From Allomuricauda sp. TMED12 (GTDB lineage Bacteria; Bacteroidota; Bacteroidia; Flavobacteriales; Flavobacteriaceae), in the NCBI GenBank assembly GCA_002167435.2, contig NHBR02000002.1:20797-84796 (forward strand): 64,000 nucleotides of DNA, written 5' to 3'. The notes beneath the pieces were generated by a model that was not told the origin of the DNA, searched no databases, and saw nothing but the letters and a program-made list of their open reading frames with translations. The translations under genes were made by a program, and so were the position numbers. Positions 43,985-53,696 of the stretch are shown here, one piece after another. Numbering within the stretch: position 1 is the first letter of the stretch; the number at the start of each line of letters is the position of its first letter.

Positions 43985-44737
43985 TCAATCCAAGGATTTG
44001 GGGTCGGAGAGTTGAATTATCCGGTCCATGGTTTTTGTGATATGATTTAGTTCTCCAGTCCCCGTGGCACTATTGACAATGTTGTTGAGGTCGTTATGTC
44101 TGTCGAGCACATAATTGTCAAAAGCAAGGGTTTCTAAAAATGTCAAATCAATTCTCGGATCTGACAACACCTCTTTATAGTCCAAACTGTATTTAAAATG
44201 TTCTTTTTCGAAAGGTTTTAAATGGTTGAGGTAATTTTCGCTGGCCCGTATTTCTTCTTCCTGATAATCGGACAATATATCCTTCCAACCAATAAGTAAT
44301 TGCCGAAGCTCATTATTGGAAATAATTTCAATCGTTGAATTGTTGAGCAAACTATTGATGATTCCCGTGGAAGGGTTGTACGTGTAGGCAAAACTGACCG
44401 TAAACAAGTGATACGACAATGAGTCCAGGTTGTCAATACGATTAACATCGATTGGCAACCGCGATTTTAAGTATTCAGCAGACTTAATGGTTCGTTTATG
44501 ATAGGTCATAATGGAATCCAAAAGCTTTCTATTGAAAACAAACTCTTGGTGAAGATCTCTTAAGATAAATTTCTCCTTTTGTTTTTGCTTTCGCAGATCA
44601 TTCCAATTATTTATTTGTAGTGCGAGTAAAATCCCTATGACTACAAGAAAAATTTCTCCAATGGCGTACAGCAAGTATTTTGTTAACTTATTTTCGTTAA
44701 GCAATCGTTGCCGAATTTTTCGGAAGAATTGTATCAT
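43985..44737 (-). CDS. DUF6090-family membrane protein
   Basis: The 250-residue protein has the stereotyped N-terminus MIQFFRKIRQRLLNENKLTKY, one membrane helix (GEIFLVVIGILLALQINNWN) and a charged helical domain (residues 55-250). This matches the DUF6090 family, common in Flavobacteriia and of unknown role. It probably anchors to the inner membrane with the helical domain outside. It converges with the DsrE-family gene, with 14 bases between them. Confidence 0.85.
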   Translation of the reverse strand: MIQFFRKIRQRLLNENKLTKYLLYAIGEIFLVVIGILLALQINNWNDLRKQKQKEKFILRDLHQEFVFNRKLLDSIMTYHKRTIKSAEYLKSRLPIDVNRIDNLDSLSYHLFTVSFAYTYNPSTGIINSLLNNSTIEIISNNELRQLLIGWKDILSDYQEEEIRASENYLNHLKPFEKEHFKYSLDYKEVLSDPRIDLTFLETLAFDNYVLDRHNDLNNIVNSATGTGELNHITKTMDRIIQLSDPKSLD

Positions 44738-44799
44738 TAGATTGTAATTATAAAAGGCGAATAGTATTTTTTATGGCTATGGCATAGTCTTATACTTTG

Positions 44800-46305
44800 C
44801 TATTTTTTTGATAAAAATCCCCGAACATCTTGCGCTAATTTTACCAAATCGGGTTCATGGGTGTACATCATGTGTCCAGCCTCATAATAGTACATTTGTA
44901 TTTTATCCCGCTCAATACCATTTCTTGAAAAAGTGTATTCTGCATCGAAAAAAGGACAGATCAAATCATAGTACCCACTTGCCACCATCACCTTCATCCC
45001 AGTATTTCTTCGCATGGTTTCACTTAATTTTCGGGTTACATTAACGTATGAAGGCTCCCATCCACTCCCTTTGGGAACAGGTTTCCAGTTCCATTTACCA
45101 TATATTTCCCCATTGGAAGTTAGGTAAGGTCTATCCATTTTTATACCCAATACAGATGCGTAATAATGATTAAGTGATGCGGTATACGCAGAACTGATCT
45201 GATAACTGGATGGATCCCCAAGGTGTGGTCCATCTGTTAACTCATCAACCTCATTTCCCATATATCTTCCATCCAACCTGCCTAAAGCCACGCCTTTTTC
45301 AGCCAGCAGTTGCTTTTGAAAACGAGGTATCAGTACTCGTAGGTTTGATTTTAAAATATATTCTTTGTCCAGTCCAATAAAATAACTGAGTTTTTCGGCA
45401 ACCTCATTTTTTTCGGCATCTGTTAAAAGAGACCCTTTATATAGCGCCGAAGCATAAGAATTGTAGGTGTAGTCCCTACATTCTTCGATAAAAGACTCAA
45501 GTGATTTTCCTTGACCGGCTTTTTTGTGGTACCAGGCCGTGGCTGCCATGCTGGGGAGATAGGTCAAGTAAGAGGTAATGTTATCATGAACAGATGTGGA
45601 ACCTGCATAATCCAAAGCCTGGGAAATTAATATTAACCCATTTAAAGCCATATTCTGTCCATTACCTTCCAATGCATTGGCCACTCCAGCGGCCCTAGTG
45701 GTTCCAAAACTTTCACCGATAATATATTTTGGGGAAAGCCATCGATTATTTTCCGTAACCCATTGTCGCATGAACTGTGCAATCGAGTTTGCATCTTCGG
45801 TAAGGCCCCAAAAGTCCTCGACTTTTCCTTTTCCGATTACTTTACTAAATCCAGTGCCCACGGGGTCTATAAAAACCAAATCTGTTAAATCCATTATACC
45901 GTTTGTGTTCTCTACCAAAGTATAGGGTGCTGCTCCATCATCTTTAGCGGCATCGGAGTCTACTTTCACCAATTGTGGGCCGAACATGCCCATCTGTAAC
46001 CAAACAGATGCGGATCCGGGACCACCATTAAAAATAAAGGTGACTGGGCGTTTGCTTGGGTCTTCCGTGCCATGTTGCACATATGCAATGGACCATATGG
46101 AGGCTACCGGCTCTCCAGATTTGTTTTTAAGATAAGTTTCAGAAGCAATCGCCTTGTACTTGATAAGTTTTCCACCGTTGGTTATTTGATGATTGCTAAT
46201 GAATGATTTTGGCTCGGGAACTGAAAGTGAATCATTGTCCGTTTGTTGGGCAGAAACGGTAAGTGAAAACAGTATGTATGCAAATAGAGTGTATAGTTTC
46301 CCCAT
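44800..46305 (-). CDS. S10-family serine carboxypeptidase, exported
   Basis: The 501-residue protein has a signal peptide ending near VSAQ. The catalytic Ser is Ser199 in IIGESFGTTRAAG, with the oxyanion segment FNGGPGSASVW near residue 92, the acid in VASGYYDLICPFFD and His in EAGHMMYTHEPDL. It removes C-terminal residues from peptides. Bacterial S10 peptidases of this length are typical of Bacteroidota and Proteobacteria. It has no clear partner gene; two other secreted hydrolases follow upstream on the same strand. Confidence 0.9.
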   Translation of the reverse strand: MGKLYTLFAYILFSLTVSAQQTDNDSLSVPEPKSFISNHQITNGGKLIKYKAIASETYLKNKSGEPVASIWSIAYVQHGTEDPSKRPVTFIFNGGPGSASVWLQMGMFGPQLVKVDSDAAKDDGAAPYTLVENTNGIMDLTDLVFIDPVGTGFSKVIGKGKVEDFWGLTEDANSIAQFMRQWVTENNRWLSPKYIIGESFGTTRAAGVANALEGNGQNMALNGLILISQALDYAGSTSVHDNITSYLTYLPSMAATAWYHKKAGQGKSLESFIEECRDYTYNSYASALYKGSLLTDAEKNEVAEKLSYFIGLDKEYILKSNLRVLIPRFQKQLLAEKGVALGRLDGRYMGNEVDELTDGPHLGDPSSYQISSAYTASLNHYYASVLGIKMDRPYLTSNGEIYGKWNWKPVPKGSGWEPSYVNVTRKLSETMRRNTGMKVMVASGYYDLICPFFDAEYTFSRNGIERDKIQMYYYEAGHMMYTHEPDLVKLAQDVRGFLSKK

Positions 46306-46403
46306 GGTCTTTTTTGGTTTCTATAAATATAGTAAAAGGAACGGTTGACCAGAGACATATTTTTTTGGATGCATGTAGGGAAATCACTTTGAGCAACTCA
46401 AGT

Positions 46404-47597
46404 TTATTGCTTAAAGAATTGTCCGTTGGGCCAGTTTAAATTATGGGCCAGTGTTGCAATTATCTCAAGATAAAGTTGTTCACCGTTGGCGCTGTTGGCC
46501 GCAATGACAGCTCCTTTTCCAACTTCAGGAAATCCAATAACGATGCATACTGAACCGGGTGAATTATAACCATTATGAAGAAAGGCTATATTCTTATTTT
46601 CCCCGATGAGAAGTACCCCTAGTCCCATATATGCTTTTTGGTTATAAAAAGTGAACGGAAGTTTCCGTTCGTTATGAATTAATCGTAGCGCAGTTTCTTT
46701 GGAAAATATTTTTGAATCATTGTGATATGCCTTCATAATCTCAATGGTTAATTTACCCAAGTCCCTAGGAGTTGTCAGTAGTCCTCCTTGCGCTTTTGCA
46801 GGCAACTCCAATTGAGGCGGTTTTAATTGTCCAAATTTATCGTGGGGTTTGGCCTCGGTATTTTCGAAATTAGGAGGCAAGGGGTATTGAAATGTACTAG
46901 AACTCATTTGCAAAGGAACAAATAAGGTTTCTTTTGCAATTTGTTGGAAGGATTTAGCTGTAACATCTTCTAAAATTTGTTGGATAAGTGCATACCCAAT
47001 ATTTGAATAGGACCATCTGCTCCCAGGAATTGCAACGGGAATGGCGGGTTCATTGATTGCTGGGGAATCAGCATTAAGGATTTGTGCAAGTGTTGGGACA
47101 CCTTGGGTTTTGTCAAAATCAAAATTGGTACTGGGAAGTCCTGATTGGTGGGACAATAAAAGTCTTAGTGTGATTGGGGTGTCTTGGTTGAAATCATTTT
47201 TGGGAACCTTCCATGATTTTAAATATTGATTGACATCTGTATCCAAATCCAATAATCCCTGTGAGATTAACTGATGTGCAATGATGGCAGTAACATACTT
47301 GGAAACTGATGCCGCTTGGAAAATAGTATTTTTGGTTACAGAATTTAAACTGTCGCTTTCTCCGAGTGCAATTAAATTATTTATTTTAAAATCATCAATT
47401 ATTGCGATACTGACCCCGGGAATTTTTAACGCATTCATTCGTTCGACTATGGGATGTAACTTTTGAGATTGGACTTTCCCCGAATCCGATTCTATTATCT
47501 CAAAAATCCCATCATTCAATACATTTTTCTCCTGGCAACCAAGAAGTAACATTGAAAGAAATGTCAATACTCCAATAAAGGAGTGTAGTCTGCTCAT
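46404..47597 (-). CDS. Serine hydrolase, beta-lactamase family, lipoprotein
   Basis: The 397-residue protein has a lipobox (LLLGC, Cys21), SxxK at Ser97-Lys100 (AASVSKYVTA), a YSN motif (RWSYSNIGYALIQ) and a late FLHNGYNSPG in place of the HTG/KTG motif. It belongs to the class C beta-lactamase/esterase family; the substrate is unknown. It is a diverged paralogue of the 530-residue protein at 8831-10423, which carries an extra C-terminal domain that this one lacks. Confidence 0.85.
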   Translation of the reverse strand: MSRLHSFIGVLTFLSMLLLGCQEKNVLNDGIFEIIESDSGKVQSQKLHPIVERMNALKIPGVSIAIIDDFKINNLIALGESDSLNSVTKNTIFQAASVSKYVTAIIAHQLISQGLLDLDTDVNQYLKSWKVPKNDFNQDTPITLRLLLSHQSGLPSTNFDFDKTQGVPTLAQILNADSPAINEPAIPVAIPGSRWSYSNIGYALIQQILEDVTAKSFQQIAKETLFVPLQMSSSTFQYPLPPNFENTEAKPHDKFGQLKPPQLELPAKAQGGLLTTPRDLGKLTIEIMKAYHNDSKIFSKETALRLIHNERKLPFTFYNQKAYMGLGVLLIGENKNIAFLHNGYNSPGSVCIVIGFPEVGKGAVIAANSANGEQLYLEIIATLAHNLNWPNGQFFKQ

Positions 47598-47763
47598 AAT
47601 GGTTTATGTTTTGCATCGAGATATACTGGATATAAAGTTAATTCTTATAAAGTATATTGATTAATGGATTTTAAAAAATTCAGGTAAATTCATTTAGCGC
47701 TATTTGAAGGTGAACTATAATTGTCAAAACCTTTCCTTAAAAAACCAGTGATTACTTAATTTA

Positions 47764-47841
47764 ACGATGTAACCACCTATCCCGTAATCGATGCAAATGC
47801 TTTTTCAGGAGTGGTTCCAGTTGAAGATATGATTTTTATAT
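47764..47841 (+). pseudogene. Relic of a DsrE-family gene
   Basis: A plus-strand frame reads TYPVIDANAFSGVVPVEDM and then a TAG within five codons. It aligns with TFPVLEAGTFSGVIPVEDV at residues 61-79 of the exported DsrE-family protein at 43308-43970: 11 of 19 residues match. No start or remainder is seen. It is either a decayed copy or a fragment left after recombination. Confidence 0.6.
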
Positions 47842-47858
47842 AGTTGAGTGATGGTTCA

Positions 47859-48866
47859 TTAATTGACCCCAACCCCCTCAAAAGTCATTTTAATAGGTTT
47901 TATGGTGCCATCAGGATTGAATTCCATTATGTCCATACAGGTCACACGATGGTCTCTGTCGTGATTGGGGATAGGCCTTCTGTGGTATACAATGATCCAA
48001 TCATCCGTTCCAGGTTTGTTGATTACGGAATGATGGCCCGCCCCGGTAGCAATATCCCCTTCTATGGATTCCAAAATGGTTCCGATACGGTCGTAGGGTC
48101 CCGTCGGTTTATCTGCCATAGCGTAAGCCACTTTATAACTGCCGTCCGTCCAGTTCCCTTCGGACCACATAAAATAATAAATACCATTTCGCAAAAACAT
48201 AAAAGGGCCTTCCACATAGCCTTCGGGTGTAATTTCTTTGAACAGACTACTATCTTCCCAGGGCTCAAAGCCTGTAAAATCGTCGTTTAATCTTCCTAAA
48301 TTACAATGACTCCAACCTCCATAAAAGAAATAATAAGTCCCATCCATATCCTTAAAAACAAATTGGTCTATAGGTTGCGCGTCGTTGTAGAAATCAGAAA
48401 TTAAAGGCTTTCCCAAATGATCCTCGAAAGGACCACCGGGACTATCGGCCACAGCTACGCCAATTCCTCCGTAGTGATTTATGTCGTTATTAGGATCATA
48501 GGAACTTCTTCCTGGTCTTTGAATATCGTTGGCGCCAAAAAATAGATAATATTTACTGTCCTTTTCAATAATAGAGGGTGCCCATAGAGCCTGTCTTAAC
48601 CACTTGATTTTGGTTGTGTCCAATATACGTTCATGCTTTTCCCAGTTTACAAGGTCTTTGGACGAGAAAGCATCAAAATGTAATTGCTTGTCGTAATCAT
48701 CGGAAAAGGTAGGGTAGACCCAATAAGTGTCCCCAAAAACAATGCCTTCGGGGTCTGCATACCAACCTTCAAAAATTGGGTTGTTCTTTGTTTCTTCATG
48801 TTTTTGTGCAATTAAAGAGGAAACACATAAAGCGAGAACCATAAACGCCGGGACTTTTAAGATCAT
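47859..48866 (-). CDS. GH43-family glycoside hydrolase, exported
   Basis: The 335-residue protein has a signal peptide ending near SSLIAQ and a five-bladed propeller typical of GH43. Motifs are EGWYADPEGIVFGDTYWVYPT with the catalytic base Asp, ALWAPSIIEKDSKYYLFFGA, and GYVEGPFMFLRNGIYYFMWSEG with the acid Glu. It probably removes arabinose or xylose side groups in the periplasm and would complement the GH51 enzyme. It overlaps the membrane-protein gene upstream by 4 bases, implying one transcript. Confidence 0.88.
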   Translation of the reverse strand: MILKVPAFMVLALCVSSLIAQKHEETKNNPIFEGWYADPEGIVFGDTYWVYPTFSDDYDKQLHFDAFSSKDLVNWEKHERILDTTKIKWLRQALWAPSIIEKDSKYYLFFGANDIQRPGRSSYDPNNDINHYGGIGVAVADSPGGPFEDHLGKPLISDFYNDAQPIDQFVFKDMDGTYYFFYGGWSHCNLGRLNDDFTGFEPWEDSSLFKEITPEGYVEGPFMFLRNGIYYFMWSEGNWTDGSYKVAYAMADKPTGPYDRIGTILESIEGDIATGAGHHSVINKPGTDDWIIVYHRRPIPNHDRDHRVTCMDIMEFNPDGTIKPIKMTFEGVGVN

Positions 48867-49225
48867 ATTTGTTCTGTGTTATTTCTGTTAAACGCCCAAA
48901 GGATAATAAATAACATTCCATTTGCTGGCCAAACAAACATTAATGGCATTTCCAACACCCTAGGATTTATTATAGCTAAAACTATAAAAGCAACCAATGC
49001 AATAATGCCCCCGATTAATTCCCATTTCCATGCAAGCCCTAGCCCTATTAGACCAACTGCTGCTATCGATAATTGCAGAATAGCATTCCTTGATAAAGGT
49101 CCACCGGTGCTTTCATCAAAAAAGGTTTCGCCTATAAACATTAGCAAAGAAAATGCTATCAAGAGTCCACTCAACCCTCGTATTGCCCACCGCAATTTCT
49201 TGTATGTTTTAGTGCTTATGGCCAT
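48863..49225 (-). CDS. Small four-helix membrane protein
   Basis: The 120-residue protein has four hydrophobic segments (GLSGLLIAFSLLMFIG, AILQLSIAAVGLIGLGLAW, LIGGIIALVAFIVLAII, LMFVWPANGMLFIILWAF). No named domain is certain; the DUF7670-type small membrane proteins look similar. It overlaps the GH43 gene by 4 bases and precedes it, so the two are probably co-translated. The function is unknown. Confidence 0.65.
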   Translation of the reverse strand: MAISTKTYKKLRWAIRGLSGLLIAFSLLMFIGETFFDESTGGPLSRNAILQLSIAAVGLIGLGLAWKWELIGGIIALVAFIVLAIINPRVLEMPLMFVWPANGMLFIILWAFNRNNTEQI

Positions 49226-49448
49226 ATTTCAAAGTTACATCCTATTGTAGATTTTCAATTTTCTTAGAGTGACTTTCGAGCTTCATAATATTCCTATGGG
49301 TAAGGGTCAGCGATAGGTTTGTAGACCAACTTTTTTTGAACTAATCAATAAATTAGTGAGAAGTCATTAATTGGGCAAGCATTATAAATCTAAAGTTAAT
49401 AAACAATTTGTCTAAAACCACATTTCCAATTTTTTCTATCTTGGTTTT

Positions 49449-50102
49449 ATGTTTAGGTACGATTTGTTGACATATTTGGAAAGTTACCTTACCGAAGAGC
49501 GAAAACAACGTTTTTTGGAAGTACTTCAAAAGCGAACCAAGCATATTACGGTTGCCGTGGAAGACGTATACCAATTGCATAACACAAGTGCCATTATTCG
49601 TAGTTGTGATGTCTTCGGAATTCAAGACCTTCATGTGATAGAAGACCGTTTTGGCAAGCGTTTGGATAAAAACATTGCCATGGGGGCCGAACAATGGGTG
49701 GATGTTTATCGCTACCAAACCACCGCCGATTGTATCTCCAAATTAAAGGATGATGGCTACCAAATTATTGCCACTACACCGCACAACGATTCCAGCTTGC
49801 TTCACGATTTTTTCCCTATGGAGAAGTCGGCCATCTTTTTTGGAACTGAAAAAGAAGGACTGTCCGAAGAGGTAATGCAACAAGCGGATGGCTTTCTTAA
49901 AATTCCAATGGTGGGTTTTTCGGAAAGCTTGAATGTTTCCGTATCCGCAGCCATTATTATTCAACAATTGGCACAAAAAGTACGTGATTCCAACCTTAAT
50001 TGGCAATTAACGGATATTGAGATTCTCAACAAACAACTGGATTGGACCAAAAAATCGATAAAGGATGTCCAAGGGATTATAAAAAGATACCGGTCTGAGT
50101 AA
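49449..50102 (+). CDS. trmH: TrmH-family tRNA 2'-O-methyltransferase
   Basis: The 217-residue protein has the SPOUT knot motifs of TrmH: LHNTSAIIRSCDVFGIQDLHVI, FFGTEKEGLSEEVMQQAD, and IPMVGFSESLNVSVSAAIII. Members methylate the 2'-hydroxyl of G18 in tRNA using S-adenosylmethionine. The length fits TrmH (about 220) and lacks the extra domain of RlmB. It is followed 42 bases on by the SRPBCC gene in the same direction. Confidence 0.88.
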   Translation: MFRYDLLTYLESYLTEERKQRFLEVLQKRTKHITVAVEDVYQLHNTSAIIRSCDVFGIQDLHVIEDRFGKRLDKNIAMGAEQWVDVYRYQTTADCISKLKDDGYQIIATTPHNDSSLLHDFFPMEKSAIFFGTEKEGLSEEVMQQADGFLKIPMVGFSESLNVSVSAAIIIQQLAQKVRDSNLNWQLTDIEILNKQLDWTKKSIKDVQGIIKRYRSE

Positions 50103-50144
50103 ATAATTTTTGTATTTTTAACTGTTAATCAATCAATTACGGTT

Positions 50145-50672
50145 ATGATGGTACTATATATTGTTTTGGCCATAGTGGTGCTTATTCTTTTTCTGGCAGT
50201 CATTGCCCCAAAAAACTACGATGTTTCCCGTTCTATTGAAATCAACCGACCCAAAAGTGTTGTTTTCGATTATCTCAAATCTTTGAAGCGCCAAGATGAA
50301 TGGTCGCCTTGGGGAAAACGTGATCCCAACATGGTAAGGGATTTGACGGGTACGGATGGCGAAGTTGGTGCTATCAGCCGCTGGAAAGGCAACAAAGAAG
50401 TTGGGGAAGGGGAGCAGGAAATCACCAATATAGTTGAAGGCGAACGAATTGAATCGGAGCTTCGGTTTTTAAAACCGTTTAAGTCCACTTCGGAGGCATA
50501 TATAGCTACAAAAGAGGTGGAAAAGGAAATGACCAAAGTGGTTTGGGGCTTTTCGGGGAAAAACCAATTCCCAATGAGCATTATGATGCTGTTCATGAAT
50601 ATGGACAAAGCGATAGGAAAGGATTTTGAAGAAGGTCTCGCCAGTCTAAAAGAGATTTTAGAAAAACAATAG
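50145..50672 (+). CDS. SRPBCC-family protein with N-terminal membrane helix
   Basis: The 175-residue protein starts with one hydrophobic helix (VLYIVLAIVVLILFLAVIA) and continues with a START-like SRPBCC domain (YDVSRSIEINRPKSVVFDYLKSLKRQDEWSPWGKRDP). Such domains bind hydrophobic ligands. It probably faces the cytoplasm or periplasm from an N-terminal anchor. It lies 3 bases before a VOC-family gene, so the pair is likely an operon. Confidence 0.82.
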   Translation: MMVLYIVLAIVVLILFLAVIAPKNYDVSRSIEINRPKSVVFDYLKSLKRQDEWSPWGKRDPNMVRDLTGTDGEVGAISRWKGNKEVGEGEQEITNIVEGERIESELRFLKPFKSTSEAYIATKEVEKEMTKVVWGFSGKNQFPMSIMMLFMNMDKAIGKDFEEGLASLKEILEKQ

Positions 50673-50675
50673 GAT

Positions 50676-51056
50676 ATGGAAAGCAACATGGTAGGCTGGT
50701 TCGAGATTCCAGTCACAGATATAAACCGAGCAAAAACATTTTACGAATCGGTTTTTCAAATAGAAATGCAACTTCATGATTTGGGCGGAACCAAAATGGC
50801 ATGGTTTCCTTGGGCACAAGATAAAACCGGTGCCCCTGGCGGACTTATAGAAAGTAAAGACCATTATCAACCAAGTGAAACAGCTGGTGTACTTATTTAT
50901 TTTTCAAGTGCAGATGTGAGCAATGAACTTGGACGAATTGAAGCTGCTGGAGGTAAAATAACTCAGCCCAAAACACAAATCAGCCCCGAAATTGGTTACA
51001 TGGCTTTGTTCTTGGATTCCGAAGGCAACCGGATTGCGCTTCATTCCAGAGATTAA
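50676..51056 (+). CDS. VOC-family (glyoxalase-like) protein
   Basis: The 126-residue protein has the two beta-alpha-beta-beta-beta halves of the VOC fold: GWFEIPVTDINRAKTFYESVFQIEM at the start and GYMALFLDSEGNRIALHS at the end. VOC proteins bind a metal and include glyoxalases, dioxygenases and antibiotic-binding proteins. The ligand is unknown. It follows the SRPBCC gene by 3 bases, and its stop is 2 bases from the convergent alpha-amylase gene stop. Confidence 0.85.
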   Translation: MESNMVGWFEIPVTDINRAKTFYESVFQIEMQLHDLGGTKMAWFPWAQDKTGAPGGLIESKDHYQPSETAGVLIYFSSADVSNELGRIEAAGGKITQPKTQISPEIGYMALFLDSEGNRIALHSRD

Positions 51057-51058
51057 GG

Positions 51059-52741
51059 TTATTCAACCAACTCCAAAAGGGCAATATCAAAATCATTGTC
51101 CAAAATAACTTTTCCATTGGCCACGGTAACTTCGGTTTCGGAATAAGTGTCATATAATTTGGTGCCATCACCAAAAAATCCTTTTACCCATAGCGCTTTT
51201 TTACCTTTAGGTAAATCAAGTCCAACAACAACTTTGTCCCTATACTCTCCATTTACATAGGTTCTTGAGAACACATAAGGGGATTTGGCCAGGCGTTTGT
51301 GTTTTCCTGCTCCAATAGCAGGGTGGTTAGCACGGAACTGCCCCAATTTTTGCCAATGATTGTGTATTTTTTGTATTTCGGGAATACTGTCCAAGTCTTC
51401 CCAGTTCATAAAGGAACGCAGGGTTGCGTCGCCTTCGGTTCCTTCGACGATGAGATTTCTGGAGGTTTCATCTCCGTAATATACCTGGGAGGCCCCTGGT
51501 GTCAACAAAAGTACGTTGGCTGCACGAAAGGGCTTTGTTCTTTCCTTGTCGTAAGGAGCGCCATCATCATGAGAAGTTAAATAGTTGAGTACACTTTTGC
51601 CCTTTAATTTGGTATTGAGGAGTCGGCTGTACTTTTTGAAAATGGTCTCGTAGCTTTTGTCCGCATCATTTTTGAGCTCAAAATTGATGAGACTTGTAAA
51701 CCCATAATCAAAGAAATCCACTTTTTTGTCCCCAAAATCAAATTCACGACCTCCGGAAATGCCATAATTGTACACTTCGCCCACCATGTAAAATGGATTG
51801 TCGTCCAGAATTTTATCCTGATGCTTTTTCTTCCATGTTTCAAAGGCATATTCTGCTTCTTTGTGCAAATCGGTCCAAGCATTTTCATTTACGTGTTTTA
51901 CCGTATCCACACGGAAACCATCAACCCCTAAATCGTTGATATAGTCCGTAAGCCATTTGATGATATAATAGCGAGGTGCTCTCGGGTATCCAGTACGTTC
52001 AAAAAACAATTGCAGCTCGTCAAGTTCCTTGCTCAAACGCCCTTCATCCTTCCATTTGGCCAACAGGGCATCGGGGAGCTCTACTGCTTCATTCGATTCC
52101 GTCAGTATATCGGGCAGATTTTCAACCAAGGTACAGGCCGTGGTGTTTTCGTAAGTGGTGAACTCACATTTTGGACCTGTTCTTACCCAATTATCTGGCC
52201 AAACAGGGTCCTTTTCAGTAACTGGCCCCGTATGGTTTAAAACCACATCCAACAGAATACGAATTCCTTTGCTGTGAGCCGTTTTCACCAATTTCTCAAG
52301 GTCTTTTCGTGTTCCGAAATTTGGATCAATTGAAGTCCAATCCTTGGCCCAATATCCATGATAGCCGTATGTTTTACCGGTACCTTCGTTGGTTGCCCCA
52401 TGTATTTGCTCCACTACGGGCGTAAACCAAATGGCATTGATTCCCAAATTGGTAAAATAGCCTTCTTCGATTTTTTGAGTAATACCCTGAATGTCACCTC
52501 CTTCAAAGCCTCTTAAAACTCCGGTTTCTTCGGTTCTTTCAAAATTGACATCGTTATTTGGATTTCCATTGTTGAAGCGATCAGTAAGCAGAAAGTATAT
52601 ACTGGCACCTTCCCAAACAAAGGGCACCTCTTTTTTTGGTGTTTCAACTTCAACTACCTGCGTTTCCTGCTGCTTTTTTTCAGCTTTTTTGCAGCCAATA
52701 AATAAGGGAAATAATGACAAGACAACAAGCAGTTTTTTCAT
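51059..52741 (-). CDS. GH13 alpha-amylase-family lipoprotein
   Basis: The 560-residue lipoprotein (FIGC, Cys17) has the GH13 regions: DVVLNH (I), GFRVDTVKHV with the nucleophile Asp (II), MVGEVYNYG with the acid Glu (III), and YLTSHDDGAPYD (IV). It hydrolyses alpha-1,4-glucans at the cell envelope. It looks like neopullulanase or periplasmic amylase members rather than a transglycosidase, but this cannot be fixed by eye. No SusC, SusD or SusE gene is nearby. It converges tightly with the VOC gene. Confidence 0.9.
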   Translation of the reverse strand: MKKLLVVLSLFPLFIGCKKAEKKQQETQVVEVETPKKEVPFVWEGASIYFLLTDRFNNGNPNNDVNFERTEETGVLRGFEGGDIQGITQKIEEGYFTNLGINAIWFTPVVEQIHGATNEGTGKTYGYHGYWAKDWTSIDPNFGTRKDLEKLVKTAHSKGIRILLDVVLNHTGPVTEKDPVWPDNWVRTGPKCEFTTYENTTACTLVENLPDILTESNEAVELPDALLAKWKDEGRLSKELDELQLFFERTGYPRAPRYYIIKWLTDYINDLGVDGFRVDTVKHVNENAWTDLHKEAEYAFETWKKKHQDKILDDNPFYMVGEVYNYGISGGREFDFGDKKVDFFDYGFTSLINFELKNDADKSYETIFKKYSRLLNTKLKGKSVLNYLTSHDDGAPYDKERTKPFRAANVLLLTPGASQVYYGDETSRNLIVEGTEGDATLRSFMNWEDLDSIPEIQKIHNHWQKLGQFRANHPAIGAGKHKRLAKSPYVFSRTYVNGEYRDKVVVGLDLPKGKKALWVKGFFGDGTKLYDTYSETEVTVANGKVILDNDFDIALLELVE

Positions 52742-52841
52742 GTATTGGGATTTTGTTTAAAGCTATAAAATGAATACGTAAATATAAAATTTATTTATAG
52801 CCAGACAGGTCCATCCCAATACTATGGTTTAAAAGATATGA

Positions 52842-53621
52842 TTAGTTTCGGTTAAGTACTTTATATTCTTCGTAGCAGCTAGAGATAGCATCCAAAATTT
52901 GAAGGTCATTGGCTGTTTTGATAAAGGATTTGGAATAGTTGCAGTTATTAAGGATGTCCTCGATATCCACTTTTTCAAGTTGCAACAATTCAGTAAGGGT
53001 CTCCCTATCAAATTTTGATGCCAAAAGGTCTCTGATATTGTCATCTTCTTTAATTTGCCTCAACTTACGCATTTGCCTAGGTTTTTTACCAAAAAGATTC
53101 CGTAGGAGGTCGGCGGGATTAAGAATAGCTCCCAAGACCTTGGTTACGGCACTCGGGCTTTTGTTCCCGGCCTCATAACTGGTATTAAGGCCGGAGATAC
53201 TGTATTGATAAGCATTGTTTATAGGGAGATTCTTAACATCAATCTCCAAGTATCCTGTAAGTTGATAGGGTGTTACAATCACTTCTTCCAATGCATAGGC
53301 CAGCTCTGTAAGTGCAATTTCCGTATTTCCAAATCGAAACATATCGTTGGTAACCCTTACTTTCTGGGTCTTAAATCCTAGATAAGAAAAGTAAAGCGTG
53401 TCATTAACTGCTGCCGGAATGGTGAACCTACCGTTTTGATTGGTTATGGTTCCCTTTACCTGATTAAGATTTATCACATGCACACTTTCCAAAGGAAATT
53501 CCGTTTGGGCATTGATTACCGTTGCGGTAAAATCCTTTACCTCTTGATTATTAACGTCTTCGACTTGTGAAAAACCGAGCAGTGGGATTAGGGACAGTAG
53601 TATAAGTAGTAATCTTCTCAT
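52842..53621 (-). CDS. Exported protein with carboxypeptidase-regulatory-like domain
   Basis: The 259-residue protein has a signal peptide ending near LLGFSQ and a CarboxypepD_reg-like beta domain (FTATVINAQTEFPLESVHVINLNQVKGTITNQNGRFTIPA, NDTLYFSYLGFKTQKVRV) followed by a helical C-terminus. The first half is the N-terminal extension seen in SusC-like proteins, here without a barrel. The function is unknown; it could be a stand-alone envelope protein. It lies 75 bases before the helicase gene on the same strand. Confidence 0.8.
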   Translation of the reverse strand: MRRLLLILLSLIPLLGFSQVEDVNNQEVKDFTATVINAQTEFPLESVHVINLNQVKGTITNQNGRFTIPAAVNDTLYFSYLGFKTQKVRVTNDMFRFGNTEIALTELAYALEEVIVTPYQLTGYLEIDVKNLPINNAYQYSISGLNTSYEAGNKSPSAVTKVLGAILNPADLLRNLFGKKPRQMRKLRQIKEDDNIRDLLASKFDRETLTELLQLEKVDIEDILNNCNYSKSFIKTANDLQILDAISSCYEEYKVLNRN

Positions 53622-53696
53622 GCAATCTTCGTAGCTATAAAGGTACTAAACAAAGAAAAATAAATAGGAGAGTCTTACCATTTAATATAGAATTAA

